Shown here piece after piece: positions 24,267-33,400 of a DNA stretch of 43,533 bases. This DNA is from Lachnospiraceae bacterium (GTDB lineage: Bacteria > Bacillota > Clostridia > Lachnospirales > Lachnospiraceae): positions 1 through 43,533 of the forward strand of contig JAUNNN010000014.1 in NCBI GenBank assembly GCA_030531435.1. Reading direction: 5' to 3'. The first letter of the stretch is position 1, and each line of letters begins with the position of its first letter. The notes beneath the pieces are model-generated. The model was not told the origin of the DNA. It did no database searches and worked only from the letters and a program-made list of their open reading frames with translations. Made by a program: the position numbers and the translations under genes.

Positions 24267-25478
24267 TTGTTTACTGACTATTTCTATTTCATGAGAGAAA
24301 AAGGTCTTGATGTTTCGCTATCTGAATGGCTATCCCTTATAGAGGCGATGGATAAAGGCCTCATACACGCATCACTTACAGAATTCTACTATGTCAGTCG
24401 AATGATCTTAGTTAAATCTGAAAATGATTTTGATAAGTATGACATGATTTTTGATGAGTATTTTAAAGGCATTCATCAGGAATACGATGACATATCTGAA
24501 ACGATGAAGAGATGGCTTGATAATCCTGAACTTACACAGCTTTCTAAAGAGTATGAAAAACAGAGAAATCAAATAGAGGGCGAAGCAAACCATCTTGATA
24601 AAGAGGATGTTCTTGAGAAATTCAGAAAAACTAAACAGGAACAGGATTCGGACCATAGAGGTGGAACAAAGTGGATTGGTACAACTGGTAATTCTTCATT
24701 CGGAAACATCGGTGGACACATGGGCGGTGTAAGAGTTGGAGGATACACAGGATATCAGTCGGCATTTCAGGTAATTGGTGAAAGAAAGTACAGAGATTTT
24801 AGAAACGACAGAGTACTTGATAATAGACAGTTCCAGGTTGCCTTAAAGAAATTAAGACAGTTCTCATCAAGACTTGATATTCCAAAGTCAGAGCTTGATA
24901 TAGATGGAACTATAAACAAGACATGTAATAATGGCGGATACTTGCAGATAGAAATGGAACGCCCAAGAAAGAATACCGTAAAGCTTTTGATGCTTATGGA
25001 TTCTGGTGGAACTATGATTCCATATACGACATTACTTAATGAGCTTTTCCAGTCTGTAAATAAATCAAACCATTTTAAAGATGTAAAAACTTATTATTTC
25101 CACAACTGTATATATTCTCACGTATATAACACACCAGAGTGTGAGAATGGTGACTGGATAGAGACAGAATGGATGTTTAAAAATTTAGATAGTGATTATA
25201 AGGTTATTATTGTTGGTGATGCAGCAATGGCCCCTGAGGAACTATATTCTACAACAGGTAACTACAGAGGACCTAATGATGGATTATCAGGTTTTGAATG
25301 GCTTAACCTTATGAAAAAGCATTTTAAAAGAATTGTCTGGCTTAATCCAAAGATGGCTCCAGGACATGCCCCATGGAGAGAAGCTGAGACAGCAGTTAAA
25401 GGACTTTTTTCAATGCATAAGCTTACTGTTGATGGATTGAAGGATGCTATGAAATATTTAATGAGTACTACAAAGTGA
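24267..25478 (+). CDS. CoxE-like VWA domain protein, partner of the MoxR ATPase
   Basis: This 403-residue protein starts with an unusual TTG at 24267, ten bases after AAGGGAGA; the resulting N-terminus MFTDYFYFMREKGLDVSLSEWLSL matches the typical start of the CoxE-like family, so TTG is preferred over the ATG at 24291. Residues 1-100 are helical. A charged, then glycine-rich linker follows, and a VWA domain lies at about residues 235-400. Its metal site motif is DSGGTM instead of the canonical DxSxS, a variation common in CoxE-like proteins. It probably works with the MoxR protein as an ATPase/VWA chaperone pair. Confidence 0.85.
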   Translation: MFTDYFYFMREKGLDVSLSEWLSLIEAMDKGLIHASLTEFYYVSRMILVKSENDFDKYDMIFDEYFKGIHQEYDDISETMKRWLDNPELTQLSKEYEKQRNQIEGEANHLDKEDVLEKFRKTKQEQDSDHRGGTKWIGTTGNSSFGNIGGHMGGVRVGGYTGYQSAFQVIGERKYRDFRNDRVLDNRQFQVALKKLRQFSSRLDIPKSELDIDGTINKTCNNGGYLQIEMERPRKNTVKLLMLMDSGGTMIPYTTLLNELFQSVNKSNHFKDVKTYYFHNCIYSHVYNTPECENGDWIETEWMFKNLDSDYKVIIVGDAAMAPEELYSTTGNYRGPNDGLSGFEWLNLMKKHFKRIVWLNPKMAPGHAPWREAETAVKGLFSMHKLTVDGLKDAMKYLMSTTK

Positions 25479-25488
25479 GGGATTTTTG

Positions 25489-26556
25489 ATGTATAAGATA
25501 ATGATTGTTGATGATAATAAAACAAATCTTATCATGGCTAAAAAGGCACTGGAAGACGTATATGATGTTATTCCAATGTCTTCAGGCAGAGTTGCTCTTG
25601 ATTTCTTAAAAGAAATGCCAGAGCCACCAGATCTTCTTCTTTTAGACGTTGATATGCCTGATATGAATGGTTTTTTTGTTATTAGTGAAGTTAAAAATCA
25701 GAAAAACCTTGAAGATATGCCTGTAATATTCCTTACAGCCCAGGATGATACAACTACTGAAGTTGAAGGCTATTCTCTTGGAGCAGTGGATTATATTAAA
25801 AAGCCATATACGACAATCCTCTTAAGAAAGAGAATCGATATACACTGTCGTATGCTTGAAAACGAGAGAAAGCTTAAAAACGCCAATAAGGCTCTTGCAG
25901 ATGCAGTAAATGGTAAGACTCACAACATAGTAGAACTTGAATATGCCATTGTAGAAATGTTCGTTTCTCTTATGGGCCATAGATCAAATATTATTGAGGG
26001 ACACTCATTAAGAGTTGAAAAATATATGTCTATCTTTATTGATGAAATCATCAATACAAGAGAATTTGACATTAAGGAAGAAGATAAGCAGATACTTGTA
26101 TTCGCTTCAAAGATACATGATATCGGTAAGATTTGTATGACAGATAGATGTCTTGCAGATATGGGTGACTTATCACTTGCCGAAAAAGAATTTAACCATG
26201 CACATACTGTTCTTGGAGCTGAAGCAATAAAACGAGTTACTGATGTTGTATCAGCAAACAGCTTCTTAACATATGCATATAATATGTGTCGTTCACATCA
26301 TGAGAGATGGGATGGTAAAGGATATCCAGATAAATTAATGACAAATGATATTCCTTTTGAAGCAAGAGTATTAGCTATTGTTAACAGTTACGATAATTTC
26401 AGAACAAATAATGATGGTGCAGACCCTCTTAGTCACAGAGAGGCTATAAACAGAATTAAGCTTTGGGGTGGAACATATTTTGATCCACAGTTATCAAATA
26501 TCTTTGTAAGTATTGAGAGAAAGATAGAAAGTGCTTCTTTTGAGCAGATTAAATGA
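25489..26556 (+). CDS. Response regulator with HD-GYP-type output domain
   Basis: The ATG at 25489, eight bases after GAGG, gives 355 residues. The receiver domain (residues 1-120) has the acidic pair D8/D9, phosphoacceptor D53 and K105. A helical link leads to an HD-GYP domain with the metal-binding HD pair H210/D211 (ASKIHDIGKI), H270/H271 and HERWDGKGYP (GYP at residues 278-280). HD-GYP proteins hydrolyse the second messenger c-di-GMP to pGpG or GMP. All key residues I can place are retained, so it is likely an active phosphodiesterase controlled by phosphorylation. The adjacent hybrid kinases, starting in its stop codon, are its likely phosphate source. Confidence 0.92.
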   Translation: MYKIMIVDDNKTNLIMAKKALEDVYDVIPMSSGRVALDFLKEMPEPPDLLLLDVDMPDMNGFFVISEVKNQKNLEDMPVIFLTAQDDTTTEVEGYSLGAVDYIKKPYTTILLRKRIDIHCRMLENERKLKNANKALADAVNGKTHNIVELEYAIVEMFVSLMGHRSNIIEGHSLRVEKYMSIFIDEIINTREFDIKEEDKQILVFASKIHDIGKICMTDRCLADMGDLSLAEKEFNHAHTVLGAEAIKRVTDVVSANSFLTYAYNMCRSHHERWDGKGYPDKLMTNDIPFEARVLAIVNSYDNFRTNNDGADPLSHREAINRIKLWGGTYFDPQLSNIFVSIERKIESASFEQIK

Positions 26557-28655
26557 TAGATAAGATTAGTAAATTTATTAACAATAATACATATTCAGTT
26601 GCAACAAGAAACCTTGCAGTAATCCATGCAATTTTTATTGCAGGGTTATCATTTATGACAGGGATTATTTATTACTGTATAGAAGATCCTTTTTACACAT
26701 ATTTAACAGTAATATTAATTTTCCTTTTCTTCGTTTCTGCTTTTGATGCATTAAGGTCTGGCCGGGTAAGGCACGTGGCTATGATTATGTCCATAGTGTT
26801 TAACCTTGTTTATTTGCCATTATGTTTTGTGGGATTTGGCAGACTTATATGTGTAGTTCCGTTTTATTTTATTCTTGGACTTTTATATACGGGAATGTTA
26901 GTAGATGGTAAAAGGGGAATGCTTTTATCATTTATCCAGATTGTTGTTATGGCAGGTGTAATAGCCATATATGGAAATGGCATGCATTTAACAGAGCCTG
27001 GTTCTGAATCCCTTATTGAAATGATTGCAATAATTTTTGCTCTTGTTATTTCAGGTGTTCTTTCTGCACTTGCTGTGAAATATAGAGCGGAACGTTATTC
27101 AATTGAAAATGAAACTCTTGAAAACATGCATTTAAAGGTCATTGATGCATATAACCAAAAAGATATTTTCCTTGCTAATACTTCACATGAAATAAGAACC
27201 CCATTAAATGCTATTGTTGGTACAGTTAATCTGCTATTAGATGAAGATCTTGATTCAAGAATAAGAGAGAATGTATACAGTATTCTTAATTCCTGTAATG
27301 CTCTTTTGTCTATTACTGACGAGTTAATGGATTTATCAAATACTGAGAACCAAAGTATAGAAATTTCATCAAGAAGATATGATTTGTCTGAACTCCTTTC
27401 TGTAATCATCAATATGATGGCAGTAAGACTCATGGAGACAGACATTAATTTGTATGTTGAGATTGATAAAGATATTCCAAGATATTTATTTGGTGATAGT
27501 ACAAAGATTAGACAGCTATTTATTAATATTTTAAACAATGCTGTTAAATATACAAAACAGGGACATATTACATTAAGAGTAAAAGGCAAACTTAAAGATA
27601 AAGGCCATGTAACAATTATGACTGAAGTGGAAGATACTGGAATTGGTATAAAAGCAGAAAATCTTCCAAAGCTTTTTGATATTTATAATCGTGATGACGA
27701 TGAAGAGAAGAGGACAATTGAAGGTAATGGCATTGGCATTAATCTTTGTCGAGATATTCTTGATAAAATGGGCGGAAGTATCTCTGTAAAGAGTGAATAT
27801 CACGTTGGAACAACTTTTTTCTTTAGCTTTACACAGCAGATTGATAGCTTTGAGAAGCTTGTTACTATTAAAAATCCAGAAGATTATAAAGTACTTATTT
27901 TTGAAAGAAATGAAGAATTATCAAAGAATATTCATGCCATTTTAAAAGATTTAGAAATAAGATCAGATATTGCTTTAAACAGAATGGAATTCGAGACATA
28001 TATTCTTTCTGGAAGATATAATTATATATTTATTTCAGCTGAGAAATATACTGAAAATAGTCGTTTCATTGAACGTAAGATTAAAGATGAAAGAGTCGTT
28101 GTTTTAACAGATATGTCGCAAAGTATTACATTTGCAAATAATGGTTATATTTTGACTAGACCTATATATGCCACAAATATAGCAATGGCACTTCAAAATG
28201 AGAGCAATGAATTTGCTAGAGAAGTGATTAAAAAAGGCGGCTTTATTTGTCCTGATACTAAGATTATGGTTGTTGATGATAATCTTACTAATCTCGAAGT
28301 GGCAAGTGGAATTTTGCAGAAATACGAAGCTACAATCTATACAGCTTTAAGTGGTGCTGAATGCCTTAATATGCTAAAGACTACAGATGTTGATATCATT
28401 TTCCTTGATTATATGATGCCTGAAATGAATGGTATTGACACATTATATTTCATTAGGGATATGGATAATGATAAGCTCAAAGAAATTCCTGTAGTTGCCC
28501 TTACAGCAAATGTAGTTAATGGTGCCAGAGAAATGTTCATGGATGCTGGATTTGATGAATATATAGCAAAACCAATTAATATAAACAAGATTGAGCAAAT
28601 ATTAAAAAAGCTATTACCAAGAGAACAGATTATATTAAAGAATTCAGATGATTAA
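26553..28655 (+). CDS. Membrane hybrid histidine kinase (intact catalytic core)
   Basis: The 700-residue protein has about six membrane helices in residues 20-176 with almost no extracellular loop, then a coiled segment and HisKA (phosphoacceptor H212 in NTSHEIRTPLNA). The HATPase domain has an intact N-box (NILNNAVKYT, N329), G1 box (D361 in DTGIGI) and G2 box (GNGIGINLC). Residues 445-550 look like a receiver fold that has lost its acidic pocket. A true receiver follows with D575/D576 and D619. Sensing is therefore through the membrane or the cytoplasm. It starts in the stop codon of the HD-GYP gene and overlaps the next kinase by eight bases. Confidence 0.92.
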   Translation: MIDKISKFINNNTYSVATRNLAVIHAIFIAGLSFMTGIIYYCIEDPFYTYLTVILIFLFFVSAFDALRSGRVRHVAMIMSIVFNLVYLPLCFVGFGRLICVVPFYFILGLLYTGMLVDGKRGMLLSFIQIVVMAGVIAIYGNGMHLTEPGSESLIEMIAIIFALVISGVLSALAVKYRAERYSIENETLENMHLKVIDAYNQKDIFLANTSHEIRTPLNAIVGTVNLLLDEDLDSRIRENVYSILNSCNALLSITDELMDLSNTENQSIEISSRRYDLSELLSVIINMMAVRLMETDINLYVEIDKDIPRYLFGDSTKIRQLFINILNNAVKYTKQGHITLRVKGKLKDKGHVTIMTEVEDTGIGIKAENLPKLFDIYNRDDDEEKRTIEGNGIGINLCRDILDKMGGSISVKSEYHVGTTFFFSFTQQIDSFEKLVTIKNPEDYKVLIFERNEELSKNIHAILKDLEIRSDIALNRMEFETYILSGRYNYIFISAEKYTENSRFIERKIKDERVVVLTDMSQSITFANNGYILTRPIYATNIAMALQNESNEFAREVIKKGGFICPDTKIMVVDDNLTNLEVASGILQKYEATIYTALSGAECLNMLKTTDVDIIFLDYMMPEMNGIDTLYFIRDMDNDKLKEIPVVALTANVVNGAREMFMDAGFDEYIAKPININKIEQILKKLLPREQIILKNSDD

Positions 28656-31431
28656 TTTTTTTAAGAAGCTATTTAAAAAGAGAATAGAGTTTTTTAAAGA
28701 TGATAAAATTACTGTTGATGTAAAGAACTTTTATATCACAATGTATGCCAGTATAGTATCTTTTTTGACCGTTATGTTGGTGTGTATTTTTATTAAATAC
28801 AATATGGCAGTAACTATTTTTTCGGCAGTAATGTGTTTTTTATCAGTTATTATGTTATATCTAGCTAGAATAACTGGAGAGGAAGAATATTATAGTAAAG
28901 TAATATGCTTTGTACTTAATTTTTTACTTTTGCCATTATTTTTCTTTATATCTGGTGATATTTATAATGGAACAGCTCTTTTCTTTGTATTGGGAATTAT
29001 TATAACAGTATTTCTTAATTCAAAAAGCAAGTATATTTATCCAGTCGTTTGCCTTGAACTTGCTGTAGATGTGTTTACAGTGTGGTTTGCGTTCTATAAA
29101 AGAGACTGGTTAGTTATTCCAAGAACCTATGTAGATATTGTAGGTTCTATTACAGTAAGTTTTGTACTTGTAGCTATTACAGTTGTTTTTGTTTGCCTTT
29201 ATCAGGCGTTTATTTACCGAATTACGAAAGAAAATATTAATTCTGGAAATAGGTCCATTTCAGTTGCAGAAAGTTCAAAAACAAGATTCCTTGCGAATAT
29301 GACTCATGAAATTAGAACACCTATGAATGCAATTATAGGTATGACTAGTCTAATTCTTAAGGAAAAACTTTCTCCTGAAGTTAAAGATCAGGTTAATACA
29401 ATTAATTATGCATCTACACAGCTTCTTAGAATAATTAATGATATTCTTGAGTATTCAAAGCTTGATTCAGGCAAGGTAGAACTAATCAAATCACAGTTCA
29501 GCTTTAGAGAACTTATAAAAGAAATAATTGACAGTGTGGCCAAAGAATATGAGAAGGATTCCATTAAGTTTATTACTTTTGTAGATAAAAACATTCCAGA
29601 TATACTATTCGGTGATGATATTAGAATTAAACAGGTCTTTAAATATTTGTTATTTTCTGCATTATCTCAGACTGAAAATGGTACGGTTATTTTAAAAATT
29701 GGTAGTGAAGAAAATATTATAGACCGAACTGTAGCCATAAATGTAGAGCTTGCTATTACAGGAGCTGGATTCTCAGATGCAGAAATGGATTCTATTTTTA
29801 ATGCTTATTCAAATTATGATTCAAGACAGAAGAGTAATTTTAAGGGTATGGGAATAGAATTAAATATCTGTAAACAGCTACTTAATATGATGGGTGGAGA
29901 CCTAAATGTACGTAGTATAGAAGGTATTGGTACTGCCGTTGTGTTTAGCTTTGAAAGCTATATTGTTTCTGATGACAAAATAGTAACAATTGAAAATGAT
30001 ACAGAAATAAGACCACTTTTATTCCTTGAAGAAAGACAGTTTGAGGAATATTGGCAGTATTTATTTAGAAATCTTAATATTTCAGCAACATATACAAGAA
30101 ATATAAGTATGCTAAAGAAACAGCTTGAGAATGTAAGATTTACTCATATATTTGTTCTATTTAATTCTTACGAAAAGGTTAAGGCGATTTTTGAAGCTTT
30201 TGAATGCTTGGATAAAGTATATGTTATTACAGAACATTCTGCTGCCTATGGTGACTATGATGATTGTAAAATTCTAAGGTTGCCTGTTAGCTGTATCAAT
30301 ATTTCAGATGTACTTAATAATACGTGGAAGGCAGAAGATTATCAGGTCGTTAAAAAGAAAGAACGTTATACATATCCATATGCAAAGGTTCTTCTTGTTG
30401 ATGACTCGTTAATTAACATTAAAGTTGAAGAAAGCTTACTTGCAAACTATGAAATAGAATCTCGTTTTGCAAATAGTGGATATGAGGCCCTTGATATTTT
30501 AAAGCGAGAAAAATTTGATTTAGTTCTTCTTGATCAGAAAATGCCTGAATTTGATGGAATTGATACAATTCATGCTTTAAGGTCATCAGATTATATTTCA
30601 AGTAGTATTCCAGTTATTTGTGTAACAGCTGAGTTTGGAAATGATGTAAGAGACAGACTTATTGCTGAAGGATTTGATGATTATGTGTCAAAGCCTATTA
30701 GTATAAATTATCTTGAACAGATATTTGAAAAGTATTTACCAGAAGAGTTAAGAGTTATTATTGAAGAGAGTGAGCCTGAAAAAGAAACAAAACAGGTTGC
30801 AGTAAATGATTTAAAGGTTGAAAATCCTGAAGAGATTACAAGCTTTGATCCAGAAATTGGTATTGCTAATCTTGGCGGAAATGTTGATGCATATATATCT
30901 GTATTACAGACATATTATAAAGAGGGTATTTTAAAGCAGGTTTCTGTACCTGAGATGTTAAATAATGGAGATATTTCACTTTATACAACTGATGTACATG
31001 CTCTTAAGTCAAGTTCAGCAACAGTTGGCGCAATGGGTATTTCACCATTATTTAAAGAGCTTGAATTTGCTGGAAGAGATAATAATATTGACTTTATTAA
31101 AGAGAATACTGCAAAGACACTTGAATACTTTGTAACTGTACTTGATAAAGTTAAAGAATACCTTATTAGTGAAGATGCATTAGAAGAAGATGAAGATGTT
31201 TCAGAGTATGATGATAATGCAGAAACAGTAGCTCTTGATGCTGATTTACTTAATGAATTATCAAGTTCTATTATGGTTATGAATCTTAGAAGGTGTGAAG
31301 AAATTATTGATGAACTTTCTAAAAATAACTATGGAAAAGATGTAAATGCTAAAGTAAAAGAGATTAAAGAAAGCTATGATAACTTTGACTACATGGCAGT
31401 TAAAGATATTGCACTTAGCTTACTTGCTTAG
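28648..31431 (+). CDS. Hybrid histidine kinase with degenerate ATP site, receiver and HPt
   Basis: The 927-residue protein has about six membrane helices (residues 30-190), HisKA with H220 (NMTHEIRTPMNA), an HATPase-like domain, a second receiver-like region without acidic pocket (about 455-560), a true receiver (D585/D586, D629, K682) and an HPt domain with H784 (HALKSSSATVG). A further helical C-terminal domain (about 860-927) is not recognised. In the HATPase domain the Mg-binding N-box Asn is Ser (S337) and the G1-box Asp is Ile (I370), although G2 is kept. It may not bind ATP and may act as a phosphorelay scaffold for the kinase encoded just upstream. Domain order is clear; the loss of kinase activity is inference. 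Confidence 0.9.
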   Translation: MINFFKKLFKKRIEFFKDDKITVDVKNFYITMYASIVSFLTVMLVCIFIKYNMAVTIFSAVMCFLSVIMLYLARITGEEEYYSKVICFVLNFLLLPLFFFISGDIYNGTALFFVLGIIITVFLNSKSKYIYPVVCLELAVDVFTVWFAFYKRDWLVIPRTYVDIVGSITVSFVLVAITVVFVCLYQAFIYRITKENINSGNRSISVAESSKTRFLANMTHEIRTPMNAIIGMTSLILKEKLSPEVKDQVNTINYASTQLLRIINDILEYSKLDSGKVELIKSQFSFRELIKEIIDSVAKEYEKDSIKFITFVDKNIPDILFGDDIRIKQVFKYLLFSALSQTENGTVILKIGSEENIIDRTVAINVELAITGAGFSDAEMDSIFNAYSNYDSRQKSNFKGMGIELNICKQLLNMMGGDLNVRSIEGIGTAVVFSFESYIVSDDKIVTIENDTEIRPLLFLEERQFEEYWQYLFRNLNISATYTRNISMLKKQLENVRFTHIFVLFNSYEKVKAIFEAFECLDKVYVITEHSAAYGDYDDCKILRLPVSCINISDVLNNTWKAEDYQVVKKKERYTYPYAKVLLVDDSLINIKVEESLLANYEIESRFANSGYEALDILKREKFDLVLLDQKMPEFDGIDTIHALRSSDYISSSIPVICVTAEFGNDVRDRLIAEGFDDYVSKPISINYLEQIFEKYLPEELRVIIEESEPEKETKQVAVNDLKVENPEEITSFDPEIGIANLGGNVDAYISVLQTYYKEGILKQVSVPEMLNNGDISLYTTDVHALKSSSATVGAMGISPLFKELEFAGRDNNIDFIKENTAKTLEYFVTVLDKVKEYLISEDALEEDEDVSEYDDNAETVALDADLLNELSSSIMVMNLRRCEEIIDELSKNNYGKDVNAKVKEIKESYDNFDYMAVKDIALSLLA

Positions 31432-31445
31432 TATATGGAGGTTTT

Positions 31446-32270
31446 ATGAGTACAAAAGTATATGAAAAATTAATGAGTTGTTACGACTCTGTAAGAGAAA
31501 AAATTGATTTTGTTCCAAAGGTAGCACTTGTATTAGGTTCAGGTCTTGGAGATTTTGCTAAAGATATTAAAGTAGAGGCAACTCTTTCTTATAGCGAAAT
31601 TGATGGATTCCCTGTGTCTACAGTTCCAGGTCATGCGGGACAGTTTATTTTTGGTTATATTGATGATGTACCTGTTGTATGTATGCAGGGTAGAGTTCAT
31701 TACTATGAAGGATACGATATTTCAGATGTTGTACTTCCTACAAGATTGATGAAGCTTATGGGAGCTGAAGTTTTATTCTTAACTAATGCATCTGGTGGAA
31801 TTAACACAAATTTCTCAGCAGGCGATTTTATGATGTTAACAGATCATATTTCGATTTTTGCTCCAAATCCATTAATTGGACAGAATATTGATGAGCTTGG
31901 TACTAGATTCCCTGATATGTCTACAGTATATGATAAAGAGCTTCAAGATATAATAGAATCTGTTGCTAAAGAAAATAACATAAAGCTTCAGAAAGGTATT
32001 TACGCACAACTTACAGGACCAAGCTTTGAATCTCCAGCTGAAATTCAGCTTTTGAGTAAGCTTTCTGTTGATGCAGTTGGAATGAGTACAGTTGTTGAAG
32101 CAATTGCAGCTAATCATATGGGAATGAAGATTTGTTGTATTTCTTGCGTATGTAATCTTGCTGCAGGAATTAGCAAAACAGCGCTTACTCATGAAGAAGT
32201 ACAGCAGGCTGCTGCAGAAGCTGCACCAAAATTCAAATTACTCGTGCGTGAGTCAATTAAAAGGTTTTAA
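31446..32270 (+). CDS. punA: Purine nucleoside phosphorylase
   Basis: The 274-residue protein is of the trimeric PNP type: LVLGSGLGDFA near residue 30, GRVHYYEGYD near residue 83, FLTNASGGIN near residue 113, and the purine-site region GMSTVVEAIAANHMG. It splits inosine, guanosine and related nucleosides with phosphate into base and ribose-1-phosphate. The ribosome binding site is GGAGG. It lies 14 bases downstream of the second kinase and its stop overlaps the BMP lipoprotein start, so it may be co-transcribed with the signalling genes. Exact substrate preference cannot be read. Confidence 0.93.
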   Translation: MSTKVYEKLMSCYDSVREKIDFVPKVALVLGSGLGDFAKDIKVEATLSYSEIDGFPVSTVPGHAGQFIFGYIDDVPVVCMQGRVHYYEGYDISDVVLPTRLMKLMGAEVLFLTNASGGINTNFSAGDFMMLTDHISIFAPNPLIGQNIDELGTRFPDMSTVYDKELQDIIESVAKENNIKLQKGIYAQLTGPSFESPAEIQLLSKLSVDAVGMSTVVEAIAANHMGMKICCISCVCNLAAGISKTALTHEEVQQAAAEAAPKFKLLVRESIKRF

Positions 32271-33367
32271 TGATGAAATATAGAAAAATTATTTGCTTTG
32301 CGCTATGTATTTCTTTACTAGGATTATGTGGTTGTAAAGATAAGAATGTTAGTAGTGATAAAAAATGCGAGGTTGCATTAATTACTGATATTGGTACTGT
32401 TGAAGATGGATCATATAATGAGGATGCCTATAGAGGAATGCTTAGAGCATGTGAAGAAAAAGGTGTTGTAGGCGAAGTCTTTGTACCATCTGATTTAGGT
32501 AAACAAAACTATCTTAATGAAATAAAGAGCGCTGTTAAAGGTGGAGCAAAACTTATTGTTTGCCCTGGTTATCTTTTGGGAGAAGCAGTATATGATGCCC
32601 AGAAGCAGTATAAAGATGTGAGCTTTATATTACTTGATACAGAACCTCATAATAAGGATTACTCAGATATATCTATAGGTGAGAAAACAGAGGTTATAAA
32701 GTTTGCTGATGAAGAAGCAGGCTTTCTTGCTGGATATACAGCTGTTAGAGACGGCTATAGATTCCTGGGATTTATTGGTGGTGTTCCTGAAGATACTGTA
32801 ATTAAAACAGGTTATGGTTTTGTACAGGGTGCTGACTATGCAGCGATAGAGCTTGGTGTAAAGATTTATGTTGCATATTCATATACTGATACATTTTCAC
32901 AGGATGAGAATGTAAAGAATATGGCGGCTAACTGGTATAGTAACGGTGTTGAAGCAATCTATACATGTGGAGATGATATGAACCGTTCAGTCATGAGCGC
33001 TGCAGATGAAGCTGGAAAATCAGTTATTTTATCAGACAGTGGCTCAAATGACACATCTGCATCAGTAGCTTTTGTGTGTCACCATAATGTTGAGGATGCT
33101 GTATATGATGCTGTGAATTCATATTATTCAGGAACATTTCTTGGTGGACAGGTTAAAGAACTTACTGTAACTGAAGATGGTGTTGGAATTGATATGGAGA
33201 ATGGTCATTTCAATGATTTCACTCAGGTTCAGTATGATGCAATATATTCTGTGTTAAAGGATAACGTTATAAAGCCATATAACCATACTGATATTGCAAC
33301 TACTGAAGAACTTGATCTTGTTAATACACAGATTATTTATTCTGATTATATAAGTGTAAATGAATAG
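32270..33367 (+). CDS. BMP-family (PnrA-like) nucleoside-binding lipoprotein
   Basis: The 365-residue protein has a lipoprotein signal peptide with lipobox LCGC (lipidated Cys at about residue 22). The mature part belongs to the Bmp/PnrA family: ALITDIGTVEDGSYNEDAYRG, LIVCPGYLLGEAV, ADEEAGFLAGYTA, FIGGVPEDTV, and YTCGDDMNRSV. Family members bind purine nucleosides and deliver them to an ABC transporter. No permease or ATPase gene is adjacent, which is unusual. Its position between PNP and a deaminase supports a nucleoside ligand. It starts within the stop of PNP (TAATG). Confidence 0.88.
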   Translation: MMKYRKIICFALCISLLGLCGCKDKNVSSDKKCEVALITDIGTVEDGSYNEDAYRGMLRACEEKGVVGEVFVPSDLGKQNYLNEIKSAVKGGAKLIVCPGYLLGEAVYDAQKQYKDVSFILLDTEPHNKDYSDISIGEKTEVIKFADEEAGFLAGYTAVRDGYRFLGFIGGVPEDTVIKTGYGFVQGADYAAIELGVKIYVAYSYTDTFSQDENVKNMAANWYSNGVEAIYTCGDDMNRSVMSAADEAGKSVILSDSGSNDTSASVAFVCHHNVEDAVYDAVNSYYSGTFLGGQVKELTVTEDGVGIDMENGHFNDFTQVQYDAIYSVLKDNVIKPYNHTDIATTEELDLVNTQIIYSDYISVNE

Positions 33368-33400
33368 TAATTAAATATTAAAAATAAAAGGTGGTTTACG

